Source: Tetranychus cinnabarinus | Lineage: Eukaryota > Arthropoda > Arachnida > Trombidiformes > Tetranychidae | Length of the DNA: 64,000 nucleotides | Reading direction: 5' to 3' | NCBI GenBank assembly: GCA_022266195.1 | Contig: WHVY01000004.1 | Coordinates: 4,047,501-4,111,500, forward strand | In this document: in pieces, positions 21,916-36,000 of the stretch | Layout of the letters: each line of letters opens with the position of its first letter | Numbering within the stretch: the stretch's first letter is position 1 | Translations under genes and position numbers: made by a program | Notes under the pieces: generated by a model | Seen by the model: the letters and a program-made list of their open reading frames with translations, nothing else | The model's database searches: none | What the model was told of the DNA's origin: nothing

Positions 21916-24900
21916 TAATGGCAATCACAAAACAAAATCACTAAACCAAATCATTTCTGGCTACAACGCCATCTGTTAGTCATTATTGTCTCAAAGTCCT
22001 CAAAGTCGATTGTTTCGACGTGTAAAGTTATTGCTTAACTTGTTTTTACGATTCACTTGAAAATTTGAACAAACCGTAACTTCGAAAGTGATTTTTACAT
22101 TTTCGGGCTTTTCTTTCTTTCCTTTTTACTTTAACTTCCAACTCATATAATTACAGTCCTTAAAAGTCATTCCGAATCCAATTGAAAATGAAACTTAATA
22201 AAAGCCAGTCAACTCAATCAAGTTAACCTGTGGTTTTAATTATCCAACCTTTCCTTTTCTGATCAATATCAATGACTTACAAGTCTACAGTTTAACTTTA
22301 AACAATTGTTTAAATTAAACAAATTAAGCAACAACAAAGCAACTGATTGAAACAATTAATCGATTGAGGTAAAAAAAGTAAATCGTAAAAATTGTTGACA
22401 ATCAATTGAACCAGCTTTTAGGTTAAAATAAGTGTAACAAATGACCAGAAAAAAGACAGACTCAATTTAACCCAAATTCTGGTTGAATAAAACCCAAATT
22501 AGAAATGAAATGTCCACAGAAATGCGAAATTGCGAATCAAGTTTTAGCTCAATATTAAGATTGAAGTGTTTATCAACATTCATTGTTCATCTCAACTCAT
22601 CGGTAATTGTATTAAGAAATTAATTAAATTTAACAATTGAAAGAAGGTAATTAAAAGACAATTTAATTTTACATTTGATAGAAACAATTTATATCTCAAT
22701 AACAGACAAAAGAGTTGATCTAATTATATTAACTAATACATAACCATTTAACTTCACCCATTGTATAATTTTATTATAATAATAATATATAATTGATATT
22801 TATTTCATAATTAAAAGGTTAAAACTGATTAACAACAATAACTAAAGTAGCAACAATTGTATTATTGTTTAAGCCTAAAGACAATTTGAACAAAAAAAGT
22901 GAAAGTTTATTTAAATGTAAAGGTAAATCTAATTGTTTATTAATTTTAGTAAATAGTAATTAGCTGAGTAACGCTTGTTATTATTAACATTATTGGTAAG
23001 CTTGATTAACGTTGGTTTACTGATTGTTCAGTGTTTGTGCATTGAGCAAAGGGCTATAATGGCGTGACAATGAGTGAACAATAAATTAACAATTAACTGA
23101 ACAACAGGAAATATTGTGTTAATTTGACAATCTCAATCTTACCTTTAAAAAGTAATGTTATTATGATTATCTTGATTATCTTAGTGCTACAGTTGACAAT
23201 AATCAATTCAATTTGATTGTCGAGAAAGGAAGTTGTTACTAATTACTAATTATTAACCAAAAGCTATTAATTATAGCAAAGATTGAGATCCGGTTAGAGT
23301 AACCGTGGATTTACCGGATTGCCAAACAATTGGGTAAAAAATAAAGATTACAATTAAAAATTGAAAAGCTATTCAAAGTGCAATTAGATTATAATACCAA
23401 TTAAAATTAGATTGTTGAATGTTTAATAGATTTCATTGACTATACCTTGACCTTAACAAAAGGCAACAATCAATTCGGTAACTAAAAGTAACCAGAAAAC
23501 CAGATTAACCAGATAATATCAGCTGTTTTCTTTACCTTGGTAACTGATGGCAACAGATTGGGTTAACAATTTCAACGTAACATTGACCACATTTTAAACA
23601 ATTGAATTTTATTTTAAATCCATGTTAATATTATTATTTAAATTGTAATTATCATAATTTCCATCATCAACGTTATTTACTTTAATAATGATTCTATTAA
23701 TTTATTGTGTTTAAGTGTCTTTGTCTTGAACCTTGTAGGAGTCAACTTGAGATTTTGTGTTTTCTCTTCTTTTTTTTCTCTCGCCATATTATTTTTCCAT
23801 TCCGTTTTATTACAATTAATTGTGTAAATTATCACCATTACAGTAATCACATTATTCATATTGTTAATGTTGGCGATTATTTTGAAGCACAATTCGATTG
23901 GCTGTTGTTTATTGATTAACGCCACACACTTCAAGAACAATTGCATACTTTGGCTCATATAAAGAGTTACAAGAGAAGTGCCTTGTAACAGTAATTTAAA
24001 GTGAATTAAAAAAGTTAATTTAGGCCAATGATTACAAAGAAGAAGTTATTATCTGGACAGCTTTTCATGTTCAACTGATTGTAGTGATACACTTAAAAAC
24101 TGATTAAACCAACAGATATATATTTATATATACACATATAACACTTATATTTATACATCACTTATTAACTTGTTAAGAAATGAGCGAGTTAAATAATGGC
24201 CATTCAAAATAAAAAATTTAGGTTTGTTACTGATTAAAGTGTGCATTTATTGTAGATCAAGTTGTAAAATTAAGATATTGTTTTTTCTTTTGTCTGTATT
24301 CTGTTAACAATTAATGTAATCATAGAAGTATTACAAAAAGGTGAATCAGATAAATTTCAAAGGTACAAATATAGAGTCCAAAAATGGTCAAACTTGTCTG
24401 TGAAAGTATTTGAAAAGCCTTTAAACTTCCAATGTCTTCAACAGTTTTCACAAACAACTGTGAAATGAATATCCTTCAAATGTTTAAAACAAATCAATGA
24501 TGATTGATAATTAATGGCAAACCTGTATTGACCATTAAACAATGGTAAAGCTAATTGTCATCTCGGTGTGATTGGAGTCACACCATCAACATGATACAAC
24601 AATTTAACGTTGATTATGTAATTACTAACCTTGACAATTGGTTAGACATTTTGATATTTAGAAGAAGCAAAAAAGTGAAACCCAAAAAAAAAACTGGTTA
24701 ATTTGCTTTTCAAATGGCTAGTAACCAGAAAATGTCAATACAAGATTTTGTTGGGCAATGATCACAATGAAAGCCAATTCAATTAAAGTCCAATTTAATG
24801 AGCGTAAAAGTTAATTAAAAATGAGATTGAATTATGATTAAAAGAGGTTTAATCTCATCATAAAATCAGTGTAATAATTGCTAGAGCAAAGCAAGAGCCA

Positions 24901-27006
24901 AAAGGGTAAAAGTGATTTCCAGAGTTTCCAAGATTGATTTTAATCAAAAATGAGTTGACGGTTGAAAAAGATGGTTTTAATGCATAAAGAAGAAGCAAAT
25001 GTTGAAGTCTTTAATCACGTTAAGGCCAACGAATCTTATGATGATAAAGATTATCAAGTTCATCTTTACCTGGTTCAACCCTTTGGGTTTGATAGCTGAG
25101 TAAAGTGAACAGGTTGAACAAAATTGAATCCAATATGAAACATTGAAAGAGTTAATTCAACTCTGATTTAAAATCTGGCAGAAACCATTGGAAATGAAAT
25201 GAGCATAAATTTAATGAAAAATGTTTACCTATTAATATTAATCAGTTACAATTGAAGTTGATTGTTTCCAACTGAGTTTCACAGATCAATAATACACCTT
25301 TTCATGAACATTATCAGCTTTACAATCAGTAACATTCAATTTAACAACTTGTTGGTTAACAGCTATTATTGGAATCATTTTTCAACACCAATTAATGAAT
25401 TAACATTGACAGATTAATTGGAAAAGTGAAAGTGATTCCATTTGATTAATATTAGATTTTGGGTTAAATTAAAAATTGAATGAACCTTTCAAGTTGAAAA
25501 CTTTCACCTTTTCCTTTTCTTTTCAGGGTTACTCTTTGAATATCTAAAAATGATGACAACTCTCGCCTGAATTATCATGATTACCATCAATCGTGATTAT
25601 CTTCTTAATCAAATCTCATAGTTGTTGTCATCTAATTTAAATGGCAATCAGAAAATGATTTATTCATGATTGCTTGTGTACATTAACCTTACACTGTTGA
25701 CCACAAAGAGTTAGTCAATGACTTTTACCACAAGTTTAATTGGTTTGGGTCAACAATTTTGATTCAATTAACAGTCTTTTAATTGATTCAACTTGGGCAA
25801 ACAATCAACTGGCTTGTTAACAATCAATTAACATTGAACATTTCCAACCATTATTTGATACTTTCATCTGTTTGCAGCACTTCAAACTGCTCAACCAAAC
25901 CCAACAATTAAAACAGATTCAACATTAAAAATGATTGATATTCATTTAATATGTATTTCAATTATTTTGATTACTCCAAATTGTAAAATTGTTATTAAGT
26001 TCACTTTTCTTCTTATTCCGGCCATTATTGTTCAATCTTTCAAGCCAGTTATTCAGTCTTTTCAGATTTTCTCATTTTCTGCTTTTCTATTAATCATGTT
26101 ATCGATACAAAACGATTAAGAAACAATTTTAATAGTAATCTGTATTAATAAATAAAGAATTGATAATAATCTCTTCTCAATCTTAATCTGACTTCTTAAT
26201 ATTGCTGATCAATTTGGTTGTTGTAAAACGCCAGGATAATACATAATGATTGATATAACCATTTAAATAAAATTTTAATGACACCGAGAATTGCTTTTTA
26301 ATAATCATAATTATAATAAGAGTGATAATAAAAAAACGATACTGTTTAAGTTTTGTTAATACAACCAGTTATATATATATAATTAATTATAATATTGTCA
26401 ATACTTCATTTTGTTGTCTCTCTTTGCTGTTGTTGTTTTTCATGATGAATTCAGAATTTTTAAAAGGATTTGCTTTCGATTTATCTATTAAAAAAAACGC
26501 ATTCTGAGTTCATGGTAAACATTAATTTTTTGTTTCAATAGAAAGCGAAGAAAGATGAAAGGAAAGGGGAATAATTGACAATGATGATAAAAGGGAAAAG
26601 CTTGCGAGCCTGAAAAGGTTAACCTTACAATTGGTAATTAATAAGCCTTTTCTTAGTAATTAACAATTGTCGAGTGTTCATTACAAATATAAATAAGATG
26701 ATTTGGTTGGGTGAAAGGTAAAATTGGTTTGAAGTGTAGATTGTATGTATATATAATGTATTGTGTTGTGTGTCTTTAAATTGTTGAATGATTTTCTGGT
26801 TTTCCTGTTCTTGGTAACCTTAGCTGGGTAAAGGAAAGGTTGTTGCTTGAAAATTTGGTGTAAGCTTTTCATCTCATTTCATGATTTGATATAACAGTTT
26901 TTTTTTCTTGCTCAATGAATTATCGTTTGATTAACGTTTTTCCTTTTGTCCTTTTGGCTGCCTTCCTTTCCATTGATTTACATTGATACCAATATTTATC
27001 CGCTGG

Positions 27007-30000
27007 TTAAAGGATATCCTGCTCCAAAGCATGGTGTAAATTAATCAAAGCAGCATGATTATCAACTTTCCAAAAAGGCATTCCAAGCTGGTAATTGTTT
27101 GAAGAGAAGAATGAAGAAGAGGTGAAAGTTAATATTAATATTAATCATTATTTAACGTAACCAAATATATAAATATATGTATTCTTAATTGTGAGATTTC
27201 AAGAAAAGTTGAATAAATTGTTCAACCAAATAACTGTTTAATGTATTAATTTAATTTGTACAGAAAGAGATAATCATAATGTTCTTCCTGATTTTGGTTT
27301 GCGATTTCTGTGCGTTCTGATTAAAAACATTAAATACATAAAATGAGACAACAGCCTTTTTAAAATAACAAATTCAAGAAATACAGTATCAATATATTTA
27401 GTTAACTTCGTAGGATGATGAATTTGTTAAGCTCTCTTTTTTTCGCTTTCAAAACTTAAGCTCATTTTGAAAGGGTTAATGAGTATTCAGGTTAATTACT
27501 TACTGATTTTGCTGCTGATTCTTCAAATTGACCATCACCGATAACAACATAAGTACATTTAGAACCAAAACGATCTTTTATTTTATTGAAACACGGATCT
27601 TTACCAACTTTAGCTGCTGAGTAAATATTATCAATCGGAAAGAATGGTCCTAATCCATGTAACAGTAATTTTACCAAAGCAGGAACCAGGTTTGAATCGG
27701 TTACAAGAACGTTAACACAATTAGGTCTGATTGAGTGGAGAGAGAGAGAAACAAAAAAAGAGGGAAAAGTCAACAATTAGAAATGCAAACATAAACAAAC
27801 GGAGTCACAATTAACTCAACTGAATGAAATTAACGCAAAATATTTACTTCTCAGCACATGTAATCATGTAGCCAATGCTTGAATAGATGATGAATTTGCA
27901 TTAAAATCATTTGGGTTGATCAATTTTGAATTTTAAATTGGACCGAGAAAGTCAACCTTACCTTTCATTGATTATTGTTAAACATTTAATAGCAAAAGTC
28001 AACCAATTGTCGGTTAAATTTTCAATTTCACTGCGAATATGCATCCATTCATTTGCTTTGTTCCCTAAGAGACCTAAAGATGATTGAAGATGATCGAGAT
28101 GATCGGTGGGGAGAGAAGATGAAAAGAAAAGGAAAATTAGACAAATATCATTATTAAGGTTACTTTCCATTTGCTTGTTACTATTAATTCATAAGGGAGT
28201 GATGAGAAGGAGTAGGAAAAGGAAGATAAAAACGATGATCATGACTGATATTGGCATCAAATTGCAATGAACCTCAAACTGTAATTTGATTAGTATTAAC
28301 GACAAACAAATAACGGCAATAACAACAATGCCTTAGGCCTTTAATCATTATTCTGGATCATTATAATTGATAGTCCCTTAGGTGAACAAAATTGACCAAA
28401 ATTTAAAGGTTCTCTCTCTTTCTCGCTCCGTTGGTGAACAATTTCAATAGTAATCATCTTCATTATACACTTTTCATTGAAATACATTAATGACTCTCCT
28501 TATTATTTTCAACTAGCAATTTAGGTTTGGTCTATTTACATCTGATTTAATTCCATGTTGATTCCTGCTGTGATTTAGATCAATTTTTCCTCTATTTTTT
28601 CTTGTTTTCATCTAATTTCTTTAAAAACTATTATTTCAACCGTTATTATATATTTTGTTCATCACTACATCAGTGTATTTGCATTTTAGGTAACGTTTAA
28701 CCTGACATAGTTGCCATCATTTGTTTAATGGATTCCAGATAATATCTGAACAACTTTCCTTTTCACTAATCACTTTCATCGTTGATTTTTTCTCTTGATT
28801 AAATTATCATCTATTCTTTCTGTTATATTGTAGCTTGCAAACACACACACACTCACATATTACACCCTCAAGCAAATTAAATTTAGTTTATCTTTGAGCG
28901 TCTTAATTTAGTTTTAACTTAACTTTTCAACACATTTTTTAATCTTGGCTCAAGCCTGTCAGTAATCTGGATTAATCTTTACAATCAACTAATAGGTCTT
29001 GTCACTTTAATAAATAGTTACATGATATTAAGGCTATAATTAAAAGGAAAGTGATCACAATAAGATATGATGAACAAAACTTGCTGTAATACACACTTTC
29101 AAACCGTTAGAGTGGCAATAAAAACGTTCAAAGCGTATAACATAACAGCTCAACAAATTAATTTAAGGTTAGCTCAAGGTAATCGTAACCTTAACTAGAA
29201 ATAAACATTTGCAAAAGCAAATTTAAACAATGTCTAGGTAATAATTGATTCATTAGACATTATTTATAATCTAAAATTGGTAGACAGTGAATTAATTCAC
29301 TATTAATATTAACTAAGCATTTCTCGCCAGTGTGGTGCAAATTTTTCCTAGTAAATCATGATTTGTATCATCGTTATCCTTGGAAATGAGTAATTTCAAC
29401 AATCATGCTGATAGTCTTGTGCGTCCAGAGATTGATGCTTACTTGAAACATTGTTACGATACTGATCGTAAATCTCTTTAATCCTTCGATATCTGAAAGC
29501 TAACTTTCTCATCCAATCTATTCCACTTCTTGTTCCAGCTGAAGGTAGACAACCCATATTGTTACTTCGAGTTGCTTCGTTAAAACCATCTTTACTAAAA
29601 TCGTATGAACTGGAATATAAAAAAAACACTTGATTAGTCGACATCTTACAAGCAGAGGTAATCCGAGTGCAACTTACCTTAAATCTTGTCCATTATCATC
29701 AGATGATACATCATCAATATGGATTTGATCGCAATGCTGAATGAAAGAAAAAAAATAAATTAAAACAATGAGGAACAATCAATTAAACACTTTTTCATTC
29801 TTTAATCAATTCTTTGAAAAAAATTTGCTAAATTTCGCTAAACGCTAAAATTAAATTAACTGAACAATAATAGCTGATAATAAACTAAGCATGGAATGGA
29901 TGAAAAAAAGATGGTAAATAAATTAAATTAACTTTAAAACTGGCTGACTTGATTTGAAACAATTGATGATTTAATTTAATTACGAACGACAATAATAGAG

Positions 30001-33000
30001 GAAGAGAAGTCAAGTTATAATTGAAAAAGATTGATTATCAGTTGTCGGTAAAAAAACAACGCAATTACCAGTAAATCATTTGCAAAGAAATGTAGATCTG
30101 CCATGTTCAACATCATTGCGTCAATCAATAATCCCAATTGTGTTAAAGCCTCGCCATCCTATTGAGATAACAATTAAAATAAATTGTTACCAACCACAAA
30201 AAAAGAAGGAAAAGAAAATTCAGTGAAAATTGTCAACTGTATACAGGTAAACAAATAGTTTGAATAGTGAAAAACAATGCACAATTAAATTAAATTTAAT
30301 AATCTTTAACATTATAATGGAGTATCAAATTTCCGGTAATCAGTTCATTAATGACATTATTTCAATTCTTCTTCGTTTTCTAATAATAATAACAACAATT
30401 ATTAATGAGTACCAATAAAAATTGACCTGAAAAAAGGGGTAAATAATAATGTTAAAGTCAATTCTCTTCGTTCAACATTGAACATTAATGGTTAAGGTAA
30501 TAGCAAGTTTAGTTGACGGCCATTTTGAGGTCAATTGAAGTGAAAGTGGAATTGCATTTAAAAAAAGATAAGGAAATGATGATAAGTTGAAGATGAAGAA
30601 GACGAAGGATGAAGATGAGGATGAAGAAAAAAGATGAAGACGATGTTGATGTTGATGACAACCTGAGGGTTTATTGATTTATCTGAATTATCATTTCAAC
30701 AATCCACCATCCAAGAAGCAAATCAAAACCAACCTGCTGATTGCTGAAAGCAATTAACTTTTACTTTTGCTCATGTTGGTAAACAGCAAAAGTAGAGATA
30801 AAGAAGAAAGTGAAACTATTACTTACCGGAAATTGTTGATTATTCAGTAAGGTTGTCAGTTATTTCCGGTGTAACCTTGTGAAACAAGGGTGACCTACAA
30901 TTAAAATTAATTGCATCAATGAAGCAACAATCAGCAACCAATGAGCACAAGACGCAATAAACGTGTTGCATTTTCAAATCAAGTTGAAAAGCTAACCAAG
31001 CCATCAAAATTGATATAATTTGCAGGTAAAAACGATCGACTTCACATAGAACTAAGTAATTACGATTACAGTTGATTAAAAGGATTAAAAATCAGTTGGT
31101 CTTAATCATAGATGGTCTAAATCTTTCCATTGATTTAGCCTTTAACCACAAAACAATAGCTTTTGAAAAAAAACCGTTAAAATAAAGTCGAGACATTTTT
31201 AATTTTTTTCCCTCCTTTCCCCTTCTTGTCCATTTTGACCGCGCTTTTCAGTTTAACCAATTTTAATCAACTTTACATACAATTTCACAATATTTAGTTA
31301 ATCAAGTTAATGCTAAATTTTAATCAGCTATCCAAATATCTGATCATCTCAGTTAATTGTTGAAATGTATTAATAAATGGTGTTGATAAAGAAAGTGAAA
31401 TCATTTGAATTATCTTTTCACTTTCACTACATTAAAATTTTCAAAAATGGCTCCATACTTTTGATGGGTTAAGCTAATGTGATTTTTTGTACATTTTGTG
31501 TGTTTCTTGATTTTTTTTCTTCGCAATCAACCAACTCATAAACAATTCAGTGATATCATCATCATTATTAACATCATTACCCTTTAATCATGATCATCAT
31601 GATCATCATGATTAAACCCACTTGAACCTCTCTACTTTATCTTGTTCAATCCATTAAAAAATTTCCTTTGTTTCCATTCATCATCGCATAAATTATTATT
31701 TACAATTTTCTATTATTTTCACCATCATTTATCATTTTTCATCAGCATATTTAATAATTATTATTAATATTATTAAAAGTCATTTGAAACAGGTAAGCAA
31801 GAAGAAAGATGATTTACTGATTTCTTAATAATCTTCACATTAGACAATCAACATTCGAGATGCAACAACAACAACAAAAGCAACAACAGAAAGCCAGAGA
31901 AAAGGTTAATCTCTATCGCTATTAATAGATCAACAAATTTAATGATTTACAATGAAACTCGTCGATTGTTTACAAAAAGACAAGGTAATCAATCCTAATA
32001 AAACCCATAAAAATTAATGTAAATACAATGGATTAACCTTCTAGCAAAAATATCCATATAAATCTCAAGGATTTTGCTGGCAAAAATGAATGAAATTAGC
32101 AAAATGCAAATGAATTGGCAACAATTAGACAGTCTTGATTGTAGATCTTAAACATTTGGATTCTAAATCGCCAAATTTAAGCTTATTAATTATCTAGGTG
32201 GAGTTTAATTACAAGCGTACATTGAGGCAAACCTGTTGGTAAGAGAAAGCAATTTAGGTATTCCTTATCATAATTAAATTTAACCATTTCCTTGACAATT
32301 GTAATTTACTTTTGACAAATTGGTATCAATTAAGAGGTAACCATAAAAAGGTAACCCGTAAATTACGAGATTTACTTGATTTCAATTGATCTGATTTGAT
32401 TTCAACTAAAGATTTGCTACATTTTTCGTGAAATGTGTTCAATTGTTGCTGATATTTTGGAGGAAAGATTTAGTTGATTAAATAAGAGCAAGGGTGCAAT
32501 TCAATTCATTTGAATAATAATGATGAGGATGATATAAAAACATGATTGTTGGAGATAAAAAGCAAAAATTGAATTGAAACAAAAGAAGGAAAAAAACATT
32601 ACAATTTAAAATAGTTTATCTTGATTATTAATTCACCTCACATGTTATTTTTATTACACTCTTTCATCTTCATCATCAGGAATCTAGATGATAATGCAAA
32701 TTGTATAAACAAGAAACAAAAATATCAGTTTTCAGGCTAAAATCAATATACAAAAATAGGTTTGACAAAGTGAATCAGAAAATAGATTCAAGTTTGTCAT
32801 GGAGTGCTTCAAGAAAGTCCATTATTCCATCAAAATGACTAGCATTAGAATTGAAATTAATATTCTTGATTCCAACCATCAGAAAGAATGTTAATTGTGG
32901 TTCAATTTACGATCAATTGCTTAAAGTCTGAGCTTCTATTCCTTGATAACAATGAAACCAATTTTTAAACCTTTCTGGACCAAATTAACATCTAAATCCT

Positions 33001-36000
33001 GAAGCTCAATCACAGTCTATTTAGATTCAATCAGTTTTGCAGTTTAAAGACAATTGGGAAAAATTTATATCATCTTTGGGCTTGTAAATAATTTCCAAAA
33101 TCAAATGTTTTCTGGAAAGAAGCTAATGAATCCCAAAATGACCATTTCCAAACAACGCGTAAATTAACCATTTTTTTCCTGTTGCAATTCATTTTCTGGT
33201 AAAGTTGTTTGAGAGATTCTCGGCTAATTGAAACTTATTGTCTTTAAATTTAAAAACCGGTTGAACCGAAATGGCTTGGTAAATCGTCTGGTTAATCCGA
33301 CTTGTTAACTGCATTATACAATGACCATTTCTCAAGCTGTCACTTGTTAGGCAAAGCAAGGCACTCGATTGTAAATTATGAGAAATCGCATAATTCTTGT
33401 GGAATGGCAGTAATTCAGACAAATGTCAAATCAGACAATTATCAGGTTAAATACAGCCTTAAGTAAAAGATTCAACGATTCTCCTAATTTTTAATCGACT
33501 TTACCTTGCCTTGTTGTTAAGACGCCAAACATCCACTCCTCCTGTTTATAGCTTATCATGGATTAAAAGTTAGAAAGACGATCCCAATCAATTGATAAAC
33601 AAAAAAAAGACCAATTAGTTAATTGCGATAAAAACGAAAGTAAAAAAAAGAGAAAGAGAAAAAGTCAAACAGAGTCTCGACTCATTGAAAGGCAACTGTA
33701 AACTGGTGACCGTTAATTTTAAAAGACAAAATGATTGCCAATTGTAAGTTTAGTACACAGTTTAAATACAATTTAGAGGTCACATTATTATGATGAGTTA
33801 ATTGTTAGCGCATCTAACTGTAATTAGATGAATGAATTTAATACAAAATGACCTTAAAGATACAAAACAGAGTAAAAACAAAGCACAAAAAAAGCTAACA
33901 AAAACCAACAATAGCTAGCAACGCCAATAGCCACAGCAACGGTTAAAAAGCGAGCGAAATATGAAAAAAAGGCAAACAGCGTTTAAATTAAAAAATAATA
34001 GAAACAATGAAAATTGAAATGATAATAAAACAAAGAATGGAAAAAAAGGTAAATCTCTAAATTGTGATATTAAAGACAAAGAGATGCGATGTAAACATAA
34101 TCAAAGTAATGATAAAAAATATATAAATATACAATATAAAGGCAAGAATCAGGCAGCGATATTGGCGTAAAGCGAAAGAAAAAAAAGTTAAAACAAAACG
34201 TTTTGTTAAACGAAATTGAAATGGAAATCAGTGGTCATCCGTCCTTGACCCAATGACCTGAATTTCGGGTTAATACACAAAAGCATGAAAGGAAAGAAAG
34301 TAAAATGGTTGACAGAAGATGATAATGGTGATGAATATGAATATAAAAAAAAACGTTGAAAATGAAACAAAAATGCGTCAAGTTACATGTAAACTGATTT
34401 GTACGATAATAACGATTAAACTGTGAATTAAATGTTGTTGTATTGTAGAGCATTAATGTTTAAATTAACGATGCTTTGAAGGTTGACCGATTCAAATTGT
34501 TGTAAGTCTACAATTGAAAATTGTAATTGTTTTTCCCATTGTCAGACTGATTTACCTTTTACCTCGGTATTAAACATGAAAGCGTCTTGTATTGTTCAGC
34601 TCTTGTTCAACAAGCTATTAATTTCAATTGACTAAATTCACTTTACGTTCAATTTAATCGTAATCATCTTTACCCAATAACCATTTAGTGTCATAAGAAG
34701 AAAAAAAGATTTAAAACGGAAAAGCAATGATCTTGAGTCTGGTTGCAATCAAAGGTAAGAGTAGAACCCGAAAAGAAGGTCATTTCCGTTTTTTCGAGCT
34801 ATAACACGCTCTTTTTTCAAGCAAAACGCCAACAAAAAGGTTATTTTACTGGTAAAGGAATTGCAGTTGATTTAAAGAGCAACAGTGTGATTACAATTAA
34901 CTGTCCTTGTATTGTTATCAAAGTGGAACATTGAGAATGAAAAGTTGTTCAAATTATTATCATTAATTCACTATTAAAATGATAATGAATAAAGGTTACA
35001 ATTGGTTCAATTGATGAGATTTTTATTAACTTCAATTGAAGAAGAAGAAAAAGTGAAACATTGTTGACCATTCACTGGATGACCAATTAATTATTTTACC
35101 CAATCATTTGAACAATTTAGACAAAAGTTGATGACGCCGATGATGGTAATAAGGAAAGATTAAAGTAGATTGTTGCTGTAAAAATACAATTGAAAAGTGT
35201 CTATTTTGGTGTGATGATCATCATGTTAATCAGTGAAAGATTGATGTTTGAAAAGGCGAAAAAATAAGCTTCCATTCAATTGATTAAGATGATCAATTGA
35301 ACCAGTTAATTTTGTTACTTGTTCAATTGTTCATTTTTGCTCAGCTTTTTGCTGTTCAGTTAATTCAATTTTAAGATGTTACACTTTATTGTTAAAAGCA
35401 AACATGAAAAGTCAATCAAATTGCAAGGGAACACAAAATGTTTAAAAAATGGAGTGTAATCTTCATCATTACCTTTTTACTTTCCTTTTCAAGTTGTTTT
35501 ACCTTTTCTTTTTGCTTCATCTTTTCCCTTTCATCTTAATCTGATGACCTCAATTGTAAATTGAAATGAACTATTCTTAAAGAGAATCTCATTGAAAAAT
35601 CATTTTGGTTCCGGAAATGATTACAATTTAAAGTCCATCCAACATGGTTTCAAATCAAAATTAAGATTAAAATGAAGGTCAAGGTACAAATGGTAATCAT
35701 TAACAACTAGATTACCAACAATCAATGGACAGTAAAACTGGTGAAACCAGAAAAAAAAGAGAGGAGAAGAAAAAAATGAACCAGAAAATCTTTTCGCTTA
35801 AACAGTTTAATCACAATCTACCTTTGAATTAATATGTAATTATTGGTTTAAATTATGATAAATGTCAATCATGATGAGCACTTAAGTTGCATTGAACAGT
35901 TTATGATGAATTACAAGTTGAAAGTTTACCCTTAAGGTTGTTAATTGTAATTCATTTGATCCACTGATTACAATCTGTTTTGATAAATTTGATTGTGACC

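Larger units (their letters stand above)
20502..27006. other. Intergenic region between the ADAMTS-like gene and eya
   Basis: No coding exon supported. 20502-22050 has slightly higher GC, a tRNA-like remnant and diverged repeated phrases. 22050-27006 is strongly AT-rich with TA-rich runs (for example 24115-24165 and 26365-26395). The left end should hold the promoter of the protease gene and the right end the eya 3'UTR. Confidence 0.5.
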
